Positions 30,056 to 42,665 of a stretch of DNA of 64,000 nucleotides are shown here, one piece after another. Both the position numbers and the translations under genes were made by a program. The stretch's first letter is position 1. Each line of letters opens with the position of its first letter. Source of the stretch: Mesostigma viride (lineage: Eukaryota > Streptophyta > Mesostigmatophyceae > Mesostigmatales > Mesostigmataceae); the NCBI GenBank assembly GCA_009746045.1, contig RPFO01000213.1:12538063-12602062 (forward strand), in the 5' to 3' direction. A model generated the notes under the pieces. That model was not told the origin of the DNA. It saw only the letters and a program-made list of their open reading frames with translations, and did no database searches.

Positions 30056-31340
30056 CTGTTTTCCAATCAAGAATGCCCACGGCAGCAACCACCATCCCCA
30101 GGTCATGGAAAAGGCATCCAAAGAGTTTCAGATCTAGGAACGAGGTTACCAGCCTTTATACAAGTCAAGCCGGGGAGATTTGTGAACGAACTGTGCACCA
30201 GCATACAGTAATTGCGTGGAGCCCCAAGTGCAGCCCCCATGCAGCAATTAACTGCACTGGAGTCACAAGAAACCTTGCTGCCCATGGAATAATGGCTTAC
30301 AGCACTAACAGCAGAGGCCAGTGGTGTACACGTGCAAGGGAGATACTAGCAGCTGTTTTTTAACTATAGGGCCATTCCTAGCCTGCGTTAGACAGCTGCA
30401 ATTTTCCCCTCTTCATCGACCTAGTTACTCCCAATGACAGCTACATCAGCCTTTGGACCTAGGGCAGAAACATGCAAGGGAAAACAGGCAGGCCATGGGT
30501 AGTTCTCATGGAAAAGAGTATGCCCATTCAAGCAGAAAGGTTGCAGTCATTGGATTCCTGAAAGCAAGCATGAGATGTAGGTGTTACTTGGAACAAGGTA
30601 CAATCAGGAGAAAAGACCCATAAAATCCATGCGTGTGACCTCTCAAAATGTCTGGTGTAGGCCCCATTGAAGAATCATGGTGGCCCGAGACATGGGACAG
30701 CAACAAAAATGAGAATACAATGGACAAGCAAAGCGCCCCAGCAGCCAGCAAGGAGCAGCCCCATACTGCTTGTGTGAGTGAAATGACAGCTGTCATGTTG
30801 TCAACTCTTAGGGGGCAGGCCGCTCATGAAGTGGGGCAGCCACTTCACTAGACAACAAACACTGCAAGGCCTCGTCAAAGTGCAGAGAGGCGGATACACA
30901 CCGGTTGCACGACGCACACCAGTCATGTTGCCCAGCAGAAGCCACCAGCGACTTGATGTGCTCAGCATCGAGCCTTGCGAAAGCTCTAGCTCTACGAATG
31001 CCACGGCTTGCTAATGTCACCCGTTTAATTTTTACCCAAACGTACGATGATTGTGAAGGGGTTATCAGGCACGCACACATACGTCAACAGACGCGGCATG
31101 ACAGTTCTTTTTCCTCGTCCGAGCCTGGTCTGAATCGAAGGCACAAAAGCAATGGTGCACCACCGTGTTGTCTCATGGCTTGCTAGGTACATGATTGCGT
31201 GCATGGCGAGTTGGGGGCACATGGACCAATAACATGTTATTAAGTAATTGCCTGGTTTAGAAAGTTGCAGCGAGCCACCTTCGGAACCGAGGACGCTATC
31301 AGAACGGCTATGCAAACCACGTCTACTGTACTTTTTCCTG
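30056..31340. other. Probable intron/host flank; one possible exon
   Basis: No repeat array or intact gene. A minus-strand stretch at 30808-31010 (FARLDAEHIKSLVASAGQHD...CASCNRCVS...) has exon-like composition and a TAG acceptor candidate. It has no recognisable domain and its phase does not fit the 32.3-kb exon. Confidence 0.35.
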
Positions 31341-31346
31341 GCGAAT

Positions 31347-32010
31347 CCAAGGGGGGTACTCAAAACCAAGAAAATTTACACGGCGCTGGATTCGAGTAGA
31401 TCTCGCGAAAACAAGCATGTTTGCCACTGGTCGCAACCCCAGGGGGTCTCTAGGTTAGAAGTTACAGAGCCTCAAAAACCGTTAACTTAAAGGGTAGGTA
31501 GGTATAGGGTGCCGGGCCGATATGGGTTTTTTACAACAAAACACTTGGATTTCTGCTAGCTCCCTGTATGGTCGGAATTTTGAAACGGTTTGACGGACAA
31601 ACTGATAGCACTTGGCGAGCTGAACCCAAATCTGCAGTCAAAATTTTGGCAGGTACCATAGAGGGGGGGGGGTTGCCCGCAAGATGGTGCTGCCCCTAGG
31701 CACGGAAGTATGCTGCCGTCTGCCACCACTACAAGGCTTCGGCTATCCAGCGCCGTGCCGTGCCAGTATCGCGTCGCGCCGGCCAATGACCCATTTTTAA
31801 AAACCGGAATTTTCCCATACACCAATATGCTCAAACGGTAGAGCTCGCGGAGCTGATCATTTTGCTCCCTAGGTCGACCCCTATAACCCTTGGGACCTCA
31901 GGGTTTTGCTAGGTATAGCGCCTACGTGCTAGGTAGGTAGGGTCCAAGGGCCAACTTTTGGAAATTTCAGCGCATGTGTCTGATATTTTTGTTTTGAGTA
32001 CCCCCCTTGG
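31347..32010. mobile_element. 664-bp MITE with 20-bp TIRs and CGAAT target duplication
   Basis: CCAAGGGGGGTACTCAAAAC at 31347-31366 is perfectly inverted at 31991-32010. CGAAT lies immediately outside both ends. It has no coding capacity. A 5-bp duplication with C-rich termini does not point to one superfamily. Confidence 0.8.
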
Positions 32011-32269
32011 CGAATCGGTGGATTTCCAGCGTGGGCGAAACACATTACAGAGCGTTGATTCCCGCAACGCAAGGCCTGTTGTTTTGCACAGAACTTGTCC
32101 GCGTGAAATAGCGCCATTACAGAAGCAAGAAAAGAGTTTCCCATGCAGCCATGCAGCAGCTGAGAACCCTTTAATGCCGTGGCAGAGTTTCCCTACAGCA
32201 ATGCGGCATGCCCCTTAATGCCTAGCTGTAAGCTTAGATTGCAATTCGGGGTATCGAAAGCCGACTCAC

Positions 32270-32849
32270 CTCATTCTTCGTCTCCTGCTGCTGCTGCTGC
32301 GACATGGCTCGCGTCTCCTCCAGCTGCAAGATGGCCGGCCCTCAACACCTCTCGCATATCCCCCAACTGGCGCTGAAGCTCCACAGCCCTGGCTTGCTGA
32401 TTCGACAGCTGAGCCTCTTTCACAGCCAACACCTGGGAACTTTGTGACGCCTGCGCCCTCCAGAATTCCATCTGCGCCTTCAAGGCAGACGTTTCACCCT
32501 GAATGTCTGCCTTGCTGGGTGACCCCTGCAGCACCCGCCCTCTCTGCTCGTTCGGCTGCTGTGATGCGTGCACCTGTCCCAGCGGCTCGGCAGACTCCAG
32601 TGGAACCTCCTGGCCTGATTTGTGCCTGTCGCGACGATCCAGTCTGACGACAAGCTCGGCAAACACCTGCTCGAGGCGGCTCTCCTCATCCGCCCCATAG
32701 CCCTTGTCCACTTTGCTGCTGAGCTCGGCCAACTTGTGCTCAACCAGCACCATGAAGTTGTCCAGTTTGATGCTGAGCGCAGCAACCGCTTGCTCAGGCA
32801 GCTTTTCTGGCTCTAGTGCGCGCGACATGTTTGGAAGCACCAAAGGCAT
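32270..32849 (-). CDS. Coiled-coil protein, 5' exon (partial host gene)
   Basis: ATG candidates lie at 32849 and 32825 (MSRALEPEKLPEQ...). Heptad-like segments AALSIKLDNFMVLVEHKLAE and SALKAQMEFWRAQASQSSQV surround a charged linker. The annotated frame stops at 32271, but after about 32335 a +1 frame reads LQLEETRAMSQQQQQETKNE, ending exactly at a consensus donor GAG|GTGAGT (32270/32269). One indel (real or assembly) near 32330-32350 would restore a clean exon. Downstream exons should lie to the left and could include the broken ankyrin exon; that link is speculative. Confidence 0.5.
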
Positions 32850-34016
32850 GTCCTGTTGTCAAGCAGTGAGTGAATGCAGCGGAGAGACCAGGTTGCACAA
32901 GGTGCGCCAGGCAGGCAGCCGCGTCAAGGATAAGTACCAGCAACACATGCATGACAGCGCCTTGCAATCTCGCACGTGCGTGCAAATACTAGTGTCCAGA
33001 AAACAGGACCGGACGCTAACTGGAGGGCAACAGGAAAGCACTGGTCGCTAACCACAACTGAAACCCCGCCAATACAGAATAAAACTCTCAATCTGAGCGC
33101 TTGGGAAGTATCAGACCATTCCGTCATGGGGGAGTACCAGGTTAACCAATTTCAGTATCAATCGCAACAAAGTCAACAACACAATAGACACCATAAAATT
33201 TGCTAAACTGGTAGAGTCCCTTGCTGCTTTACATGCAATGCAAATCAGACTCCCTAGCAGATGAAACTCTCTCTTCTCAAGCTTCGACGGAACAGCTTAG
33301 GCAGCGCAAATTTTCTCTTGCTAAAAAACGCCGCATTTCTAAAAGCGTACCGCGCTTGAAGGTGGCTGCGCCACGGCAGAGCTCGCGCGCGATCGCGCAA
33401 CGCCGACAAGAGGCGCGGAGTCAGGACCACCGTTTTGCAGATCGCCTTCAGCTGAGTCCATATTTACTGACCAGCGGGTTATCGCTACCTGGCAACAGCG
33501 CAGCAAGACGCCACGGAGAAAGAAGCCGTCTTATAGCCCGACTTTGCGGCTCTAAACGCAGCGCAGCCCGGACGTAGCAACGCAGACCTATGCGCCCGTA
33601 GATGTATATCTCGGTACCAGGCCACACAGGTGGGAGCAAACCTGGGCGACTTCCAAGCATTATATGCCCTAGGACTTCGCAGATATTCCGAGAGCATCAC
33701 GGTGCTATCCTGTGATATCCTGTGCTATCCTGCGCTTGCAATATAGCGTTTGCGGCTTGCTGCAGTCGGCTCGTCTAATCATGAAAGGGGCAAAGAAATG
33801 AATGTTATGCACTGTCAGAGCTGGGTCACGCGGTCATGGTGACTGGTGTTGTGACAAACGTGCTGAGGAATGGTGTAATCGAGTGGCACTTCCCCTGCTG
33901 CTGGGCGCTGGCCGCGATACAATTGAAATGATGTTGTTGTTGTTGTTGGCTCACTTTTTAGTTGTTGCCCATCGCCGAACATGGGCAGCAGCCTCAGTTC
34001 TGGCTACAGTAGGCCC
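32850..34016. other. No supported gene
   Basis: It contains the upstream flank of the coiled-coil exon, a plus-strand basic ORF (33221-33577) without motifs, and short CCTGTGCTATCCTGTGATAT direct repeats near 33700. A promoter for the minus-strand gene may lie just above 32850. Confidence 0.45.
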
Positions 34017-34029
34017 AAAATAACTGGTC

Positions 34030-35765
34030 CGCTACCACAAGGAGATTGCATGTCCCCCATTCTATTTCTCTTGGCCCACGCAGGACTCTACTGGCTACAC
34101 CAGAACGATCCACGCATTCGGGGCTTCCCGACAGGTAACGGCAAAGGTATATTCCAAACGGCTTATGTGGATGACACAACAAATGTTTGTATCTCTTTGC
34201 CTGAAGTGCATGCTGTCATGGATAATATCACTACCTATTCTGTTGCCACACAACAACGATGCAATGTGCTCAAGTCCACGGGACTGCATATCGGCAAAAC
34301 CAACACCCTACGCTCCGCCCTCCCCAACCTGGCTGTGACCTGGGTCAAGCCCGGGGATCACCACCTTTTGCACAATTGTCCCATCGGCTGCACGCCCGAG
34401 GGACGCTTGGCTGAACAACGTTCTTTCATGTATGATGAAACCAACCACGTGGGCAAGCTTGCAGGCGTTCTCCTTACCGCAGGGCGCTGGGGGGCCGTCC
34501 ACCGCATGAGCCTACGCGGGCGAACCCTGATCGTCAACCAACTGTTGTTCTCTAAGGTCTTGTATTATTGCCAAGCACACCCACCCAATGATGCCACCAC
34601 ACAGCTCATCCAACGCATTGGCAGCAATTTTGTCTGGAAACAGAAAGGCTTAATCTCTCACACGGTACACGGATGGATCAACAGAGAGATGTCCTTCATG
34701 TCATGGGTGCACGGGGGCCTCGGGCTCCACAACATACAATGGCGTTTGTGGTCGCTGTATGCTAAACAAGTGATATCTGTTTTTATGGGAGTTAACACAC
34801 ACCCCGGCTGCATGCTGGCTCGTGAAACGCTAGCCTCTCTTTCCACCCATGCTAGTGGCACCTCGTGGCAACTGGGGGCGGGAATACTGGGCAGCACCCT
34901 TATTTCGTACAAAGGACTCCCATGGTACTGGCAGCGCATATGGACAGGTTACAATAAGCTCAAGCCAGGTCGCCTAGTCTTTCCTACTACTCGAGAGGAG
35001 GTGGCACGGCAGCCACTCTTTTTTAATGACTTAATCACTGACGCTACTAACAAGCCCCTCGGCGCTCTCCACGGACACAACCCGTATGATGGCTTTCTGC
35101 GCGCGTCACCGCCGATTGTCAGGGTGCTGGACCTCTACCTGGGGCACGGCGCTACGTATCGACGGCTCAGCTACGACGAGGTCAGCACTTGGGTCTCCCA
35201 CATGCCCTCCCTGCAAGCGTGGCAAACCCTTATAAGTGCGATACCAGCGGCGTGGCATGCATTGATGACTGCCCCACGCAAGCCAATTATAACCGGCGAC
35301 TGGGTTAGCTTCTACGCCGACGGAGTCACACCCGCGTGCAAGGGTTTAGTCGTGACGGTTCTGCCACATGATGGGCTCCAACTACAACTGCTGGAAGCTA
35401 TTCCTGGCCACAATGGGTGTCTGTATCAACTATCCACCTTATATGCGTACACGCCATCTTCCCAGTGTCACCGCATACGCGTAGTCCCATGGTCTGTGCC
35501 AAGATCTTGCATGATCCGGCCGGACCCATTATCCCCGGTTGGGAGCATTACATGGCTACACGTGGGCAACACACGGCTCGATCTACTACATCTGGACCCG
35601 GTTGAATTTGGATGGGTCTTAACCAAGGGGGACATCAGAACCAGCAAATGTATCTTTGAGTACACCGCAGATTGGGGTTGTGATATCTTGTTGCATACGT
35701 ACCATCAGCCCCATCCGGGCCGAGCCCGCTGGGGAATACATTGGCCGGGCTACACTTGGGTTAAG
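34030..35765 (+). pseudogene. L1-like RT, truncated at the LPQGD motif
   Basis: Coding starts abruptly at PLPQGDCMSPILFLLAHAGL, then GIFQTAYVDDTTNV (catalytic YVDD), GLHIGKTNT, the LSLRGRTLIVNQLL thumb block, and SNFVWKQK...GGLGLHNIQWR, typical of L1-type elements from plants and algae. The in-frame ATG at 33981 belongs to flanking DNA. The ORF appears to end at 35807 only because LTR C was inserted after codon GTT-AAG. It continues at 49432. Confidence 0.87.
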
Positions 35766-36495
35766 TGTAACATCCTATCCCCGGCGTCTAACCTCGGGCC
35801 GAGGTAGCACCTAATTCAAATGCGAAAGATCTTTTCCTACTGGACAGGGGATGCAATGCCAATTTACAATATCGTCAGTAATACAAATTATCAATCACGC
35901 CAGGGTCGGCTTTACCTAAATGGGACAGGGTTGAGAAACTAATCACTCCCCAAGGGGAGGGTAGTGACGCTACTCCATAGCTGAGTATCAAGCGCGTGAG
36001 AAGGTTGGGCCACCTTCCTTGCTAATATTCCTTGCCGCCGGCTCTGTCTTGACCACACTTGACAGTGGGCCGACATGGGCCGTCGGGCGCAACCACACAA
36101 ATAATACTAAGTACGTGGCACACACATGTATGTCCACAATTCCCACTTGTCTTTTGGTCCTACTAAAAGGCGTCGGGCCATCCGGCCCTTAGCAAACATG
36201 GTACACACAATTAGGGACGCATTCGGCACAAGGGTGCATGCTGGTTGTTGTTGCCACGGTAGGTACTACACAGCGCAGGTGCTGACAATATACCTACACT
36301 TGCCGGACGGTACCACATTGGTTCCGACCGGGTACATGCACAACCGGCTGCACCAAGTCGGTATCATGTATAACTTTCTGCACACTTGTCCAAATTCAGC
36401 GGAACCTGGGGCGATTGAACGGACGTAACAAACTCTACGTCCAAGCAGTTACGGCGGGAGCGTAACACAGTTTACTGTTGCGTTGGGATGCAACA
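35766..36495 (-). repeat. 3' LTR of element C (730 bp)
   Basis: Identical in length to 48697-49426 with five substitutions and no indels, so the insertion is young. The 100-aa ORF at 36126-36428 recurs in the other LTR and is LTR sequence, not a separate gene. Confidence 0.95.
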
Positions 36496-36511
36496 CTCCT
36501 CCCCCTCCTCC
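36496..36511 (-). promoter_or_regulatory. Polypurine tract of C
   Basis: Minus-strand GGAGGAGGGGGAGGAG directly abuts the 3' LTR. Confidence 0.8.
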
Positions 36512-39500
36512 ATGAGGTGGGAGCCGAAGGGAGGAACCATGAACAACCCTATATCATGCAGGGGCTTTCAGACTTCAACCACGAGTACGGCCTTACAGGG
36601 ATCAGCAGTCGCCAGAATAAACAGTTCGTGTGACTTGTTCGTCAGGGCGGGGGCCTGCCTGACTGGAACTTGTTTCAAACGGCGGGGACTCTCCTGATAC
36701 TGATGGTATCAGGCCTCCATTGGTCCAGGCGTGGGGCGCACCACCTTACCGACTGGCTGCTTCTCCTTTGCAAGGTCATTCCCATGGCCTCTATTATCCC
36801 ACTCCTGCATGGGTCCTATCTACCGGGACCCTTACACGAGTAAAAAAAAAAGAATGGGTCCAGGTTGGCGTAAGGCCGGCTACCTACTCCGGGTCCTGAA
36901 AGTGGCAGCTCACACTCGACTCGAGTAGCCTAATAACGTGCACTCAACAAGTGGGGCACCACTTGAAGCTGGGAGATACAAATATGCTCAACAACATGAG
37001 GAATGCTTTACAGCACGACCTCAGAGAAGCAACTGGGTCTTATCTCGATAAACAGGGACATGTGCAGCATGGCGTGACATGCTTAAAGTCGCCGGCGACG
37101 CTGATCGATACCACGTGGGCGGCGCAACGCACACGTGGTAATTGGAAAGACCACGGTCGCACGAAGATATGCCGCATGCAACCGACATAAAAGTGTCGCC
37201 ATGCATACTAGACATCAGGATTCGATCACACCTTGGTAACGTTCTCAGCATACGGGCCCAAGAGTAAGGGCCATGGCGGCCGGACACTTCATACCTGAAC
37301 GGCGTGATGACCATATGGGCGCCTCAGTGCGCCAATGCACGACGAGGCGCAACAGTAGTCGGTGACCGAATGTCAAGGCGAAGGGGCGGCTACAGCCATG
37401 AAACGCCGATTGTCGTAGCAACGCAGGTTGAAGCAATCCGGTCAATGTCGCACCAACAATTGAAAAGGCGGCGAGGGGCTGCGACAGCATGAAGTGCCGC
37501 CAATGTCTCCAGAGTCAGCACTCGCATTCGGAGAGGCATGAGGACCGCGGCAGCATGAAATGCCGCCAACGAGGGCCGGTGTCGTCGCCCCAGAAGCATG
37601 GAGAGCCGAACACGAGGCGGATCAGCATGACGCTCGAGCAGAGACTCTTATGACGGGCGGATCTGCACGGGTCGCTGTGAAGATACCGAGGCGTCAGCTG
37701 TTCACGGCCGGCACGGGGGCTGATCCATCGGAGACAGTGAGCTTGCAAGCAGGGGCCGTCGCAACGCGCGACTTCCTTGACTTCTCTTCTCTGGACTGTC
37801 GCGGGCGCCATATGACAACGACGCGAGTAATACCGCGGGAGGTGCGGATGCGCCACCACCCATCGGAGACGCGCCCGAGACTCAGTTCAACGCATGGGGC
37901 GACTTCATCCACAACATGTTTGGACGGGGGCACTGACGTCGGGGCAGCCATTGAAGGTGATCACATCTCTAAGGCGCCACTGGGGTCACTTCTACCGTCT
38001 TGTGGGTCGGGCATTGCCAGCAGCCGTCACGGCGACACGCGCACACCATGCTTGTTGAGAATGTCCACGAGGCGATGCGGGCGCACACGACGAGGGCGAG
38101 CATCCCAACGACATGGGCCAAACCGGTCTGCCGTCGCACACTCCACCAATAATGAGGCAATGCCAAACGCCGGGGCAAGTGACAGAGGCTGACGTAGCTA
38201 GGGTGCACGATCGATGGTAACAGGGCTCCAGCACATGAGCCATTCATCGCGGCTCTACCACAGGGGTTAGGCGATGTGCGATCACTGTTCCATACGGTAG
38301 GCAACTGGGCACCGGACCTTCTCCATGTCGACTGCCAAGCCATTAGCTTAATTGCGTGGGTTACAAATGTCGAATGCAGCCGCAAAATCGCCAGGAACCA
38401 ATTGAAGTCACGTTCGGTAGCTGAAACATCGTGGTTGATGTCGGACGTTCAGGTACCGACTGTCATTGACGCCACATCTGCAAGGTGGCTCGATGTGTAG
38501 TTGGGTCTGGGGAATTGCGGTCTGGTCTGTTGGTTGGTTGTTTTCCACAAGGGTAAGTACTGTAAGGAAACACTTCGATGGCATGTGCACTCAAGACGTA
38601 TAGGCCAACCCAAAAGACAACACCCACAAGGATCACGACTATCATGGGTCCTTTGGCAGCCATAACACAGTCCTCTACCATCCATATGGCATGTGAGGCT
38701 CGATCACTCCCTGCAGAGAGTTTTTAGCAACCATCCAAAACATGCACACTGTTCACGAATGATTCCACATGCAGGTAAGGCAAACTAACCATTGCCGTGA
38801 CATTGATGTATCAAGGAGACAACATGGATGTTCATACTGTACCTAAGTCCAGAGCGAAGATTGTGAACAAGCATTTCCAAAAGTCACTAGTGCAAGCAAA
38901 ATTTAAACCTATTCAACTCAATTAGAGTGCGCACAACCAGGTATTAAGTCTATCTGCCAATGCACTAAGACCGTCTTTCCAAGAGCTCTCCTCCCCCCCC
39001 TATCAGATCATAGCGCCCACGCTATGGGATGCACGAAGGTGTCCCAAGAGTATTGGCTAGGCCGGGAAGGATGTGGAGGCGCATGAATCCATGGGAGGGA
39101 TAGATAGCGGACCCGAGCAAGGCTGGCCATAGTTAGCATCGCGGGGTGAGGAAAACGAGATTCCTAGTTGGGTAATGCTTCAGAAGAGATCCAAGTCATG
39201 GATGTGACGGATGGCATTTGAAAACTGCGGGTACAAGGGTCATTGATGTGACAGGTTGCAGCTGAAAACTGCAAGTACAAGGGTCATTGGTTTGGTAGGC
39301 TGCCATGCCCGGGCTATAGGACCGGTCACTGTTACAATACAAGCATCCGGGGGTTCATGTACCATATCCTCACACTCATAACGGGCTATCATGAGAAGGA
39401 AGAATGGTACCACCCACATCAACATTAAGAGTCTCTGTGCCCGACTTGGGGTACATGTCCAAGCAGGAGAGGTGTCAAACACGGTATATATGGTATTATG

Positions 39501-40321
39501 CTAGCAAAACTGCTAGCGAGGGCAGCCTTTAGGAAGGAATGTAAAACGAAACATTTATTAAGCATCCATTAAACATTCATTCCATACAAGTCCAACACGA
39601 GGCTAAGCGTCTTGCACAGGTCACGTGAGTCAAAGACTAGTTTTATCATTATGGGGGCCAAAATGAGCTCAGGTCCTACTATATAGGCCTCAACAAAAAT
39701 TAGCTTCCCCATGCATATTATCATGGCAAAAACAATCCACCCATCACGCCATACATGTGCAAACAGAGTAGTCACGAAACCGTCCGAGGGCACATGTTTA
39801 GACCATGGAATGCGGGATAGCATTGTTAATTATGCCACGACCTCAACATGAGAATTAAATGTGGCAGGGGAAATAGCCTCATGGGACGAGGGAAGTGATG
39901 ATGATTCCACTGATTTACTCCCCAAGTTCGTACAACAGGTGATTCACTTTCCACCAATATGAGAGGGAAACTTCCATGCACATCACGAGCGCAACTTCAT
40001 AGTGAGAACCATCATTGTCAAAGAAAGATAAAGGTACATCCCAAGAACTTTCCATAAAGCATTTGCCATGAGAGGAAAGGAGTAACCGAGGGACATAGCA
40101 ATCTCAATCCCTACAAGAGGCGAGAGATGCATGGGGCACACAAGACACCATGCAGGGCACATTATGGTTCATGGCAAGTAATTAAACCATTAGGGTAATA
40201 TCGGTATTGTTACCATGAGGAAGGAGGGGCAGTGGTATGCCCGTTCTTGTCCTAGTAAGTGCGGCAGTCACATGGCATGCATTCATTGTTGCATTGTCAT
40301 GCCATGGAGCCTCACATATAT
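36512..40321. other. Non-coding interior of C, left part
   Basis: 3.8 kb with only short overlapping ORFs, no recognised domain and no tandem array. It contains a 10-nt A-run at 36841 and a C-run near 38990. Composition resembles 45.7-48.7 kb, consistent with one element body split by the nested LINE. Confidence 0.55.
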
Positions 40322-40454
40322 TAAAAATATAATTACTTACAGCAGAGTAAAATCACTCAAACCAAAGCAAACGCCCAGCTATAAACCTATATACAGAGCC
40401 ATGTCAAAGCTCTATACTACGATAAGACCAATGGAAACGCCTAACGGGAGGAAC

Positions 40455-42665
40455 CTAATAGCCCTGCTGCACCGCAAAATCAGCCCGCGTACGGCGGAGC
40501 ATGATGTCAGCCATGGCCCGAGTCAGCGCCACCGACAAGCGCTGACGCCAATATGACGTCCAGGTCCGCGCCGACCATGGGGCCCGCTGGCCCTCCAGGT
40601 CCAGCCGGTCCTCCCGGAGCCGGCAACACTCCTTGAAGAAGGCGGAGGTCAGGGGCCCCATGGCCCCAAACTCCTCCAGGACAAAGGGCACCACACGATG
40701 GTGCCCGACGTCGCCGTAGGCCAGGAGCTTGGCCCGCTCCGCCCGGTCCGCCGTGTAACCTGCCGTGAGGGAGGCCCCAGCCACGTGGCTAAGAGCCAAG
40801 GGCCGCGCCACCGAAACGTCAATAAGCAGATGCCGGCCACCCCCCTCAAAGTCCAGCACCACGATGTCAGGCCGGTGGTTGGGGGAATAGAAGGCAGCGC
40901 CATCCGCATCCTCGGACCGGATGTTCGCGTGGGGGAAAACCGACCGAATCATGGCGAGCACCACCGTCAGGAGGACAGTGTGCAAATACAAATACCAATT
41001 CTGATTCTGTTGGCCCCCCATGCAGGCAAGGTAGTGAGTCCCCGTGGGATCCAGCGGCTGCCCACAGCTACCACAAGGCCGCCCGGCCGGAACAAGAGGC
41101 TGCGGGGCAAATAGCTGGTGCCGGAGCGCCACCGAGTAGTGGCTGGGAGCCAAGGCGAATGGGGGGGCCATGGGAAGAGCACGAAGGTACGCCGAGCCCA
41201 CACTCCGCAAGGAAAGCGAGAACAGCCACGCACGTCCCTGGGCGTTGAGGTCCGCGAAAAGAGCAATCCAATCAGCCGTGTGCAGAATACCCGCGTAGGT
41301 TTTCTGGTGTTTATCGATGACGCGAGCAGGGAATGCGGCGGGAGATTGAACGGAGGCGACCGAGGGAGTGCCGCGAGGGAGGTGGCGCTGTACCGCCTGA
41401 GCGGCACGGACGGGAGAACAGGCCTGCTGGATCTCAGCATAGGCCTCCTGGATGGCGGTGACGAAGGGCAAAGGGCTGCTGGGGTCCAGGAGGTCAGGCG
41501 CTGCCGTTGCCAAAAGGGGCAGGAGCCGGCAGCTTTCCGCCCACGACTGAGCGACGGAGCCCAAAAAGGCTGCTGGGGCCAGCCGGGCGGCACGAGTCAG
41601 ACCGCAGCCACCCATCCGTGCAGGCAGGGAGGCAATGCGAATAGCATGTGGCGGGAGGTCGGGGCCCGGGACCAGCTGCGCCAAGGCCGACTGGATGCGT
41701 TCGTCGTGGCCCTCGGCGGCCAGCCGGACCTGAGACGGAAGAGCGCCCCGGAGCCAGTGAACGACGCGAGGGTGAGCGCAAAACCACAGAAGCAGACCCT
41801 TGGTCTGCGAATCATGAAGGCGCGCAATCAAGGGCAGTACCTCAGTGCGTGCCTCGAGGGCGGCCCGCAGAGCATCGATGACAAACGCGGGGTCGCCAAC
41901 CGGAACGCCGAGGACATCCAACCCATGGAGGCGCTCGTCCCGGCCCAAGAGCTGGGGCGGAAAGCCGGAGCAATCACCTTGGGGCGAGTACACCGCGCAC
42001 TTGGCAAGGGTCAACTGGAGGTTGATGTCGGCCACCGCGGTCTGCAGTGCCAGCAGAGCCGCGGTGGTGTCCGGCACAGGGCCCAGAAGGTAGATATCAT
42101 CCAAGTAGGCCTGAATAGCGACCGCCGGGTGGGCAGCATGGACCGCTTGGAGGCAACCCTGGAGGGGGGCGGCAAAGTACAGGGGTCCCAGGGGGTCCCC
42201 TTGCTGGGTGCCCGACCGCGACAGCAGGCCGCCGCGAGTGCCGTCCTCCATGATGTGAACCAGTTGGCCGGGCTGGCCGTAGCACACGGCTGTCCAAGCG
42301 TACAAGTCCTCGAAGGACTCCATGACGGCCGCAAACATGCTGGCGCGGGACAGACTGTTGAACGCGTTGTGGCAGTCGACCTTGACGACAGCGTGGGTGG
42401 GGTGGGCCTCGAGGTAGGCCTGCACCGAATGGATGAGGATATCCGCCCCGCCTGGAGTCGTCACCCCCAGCTGGGCCGCCACCGAGGTCTCACCCGCTGC
42501 GAGGGGCGGGCAGAAAAAGGCACGGAGCTCGGGCGCCTTTTGGCGGCAGATCACTTTGCCCACGAGCTTGCGGAGCACCTCACCGCAGGCGATCGGGCGC
42601 ACCTTGCCCTCGGGGGGGGCAAGACACCCTTGAGCAGAGCGAGGAGGCGAGCGCCCGCTAACCAC
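40455..42665 (-). pseudogene. RLE-LINE ORF, RT to endonuclease
   Basis: The frame carries EGKVRPIACGEVLRKLVGK, VKVDCHNAFNSLSR (RT motif A), SGTQQGDPLGPLYFA (motif B), AYLDDIYLLGP (motif C, YLDD), and MGGCGLTRAARLAPAAFLGS (thumb). Then CGSCGQPLDPTGTHYLAC gives the CCHC knuckle, and RPDIVVLDFEGGGRHLLIDV the endonuclease, with Asp of PD and Asp of IDV as likely catalytic residues. The first ~15 residues are out-of-frame; the true join to the upstream ORF is at a C8 run (42612-42619) where one base is missing. The large plus-strand ORF at 41118-42767 is a shadow. Confidence 0.85.

Noticed and set aside
36126-36428. 100-aa ORF identical at 49057-49359, looking like a duplicated gene
   Set aside because: Both lie at the same place in the 730-bp LTRs of element C; no domain, and the identity is explained by LTR identity.
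36690-36730. TGGTATCAG as tRNA-Met primer site of element C
   Set aside because: It lies about 200 bp from the LTR and in the wrong orientation relative to the polypurine tract.
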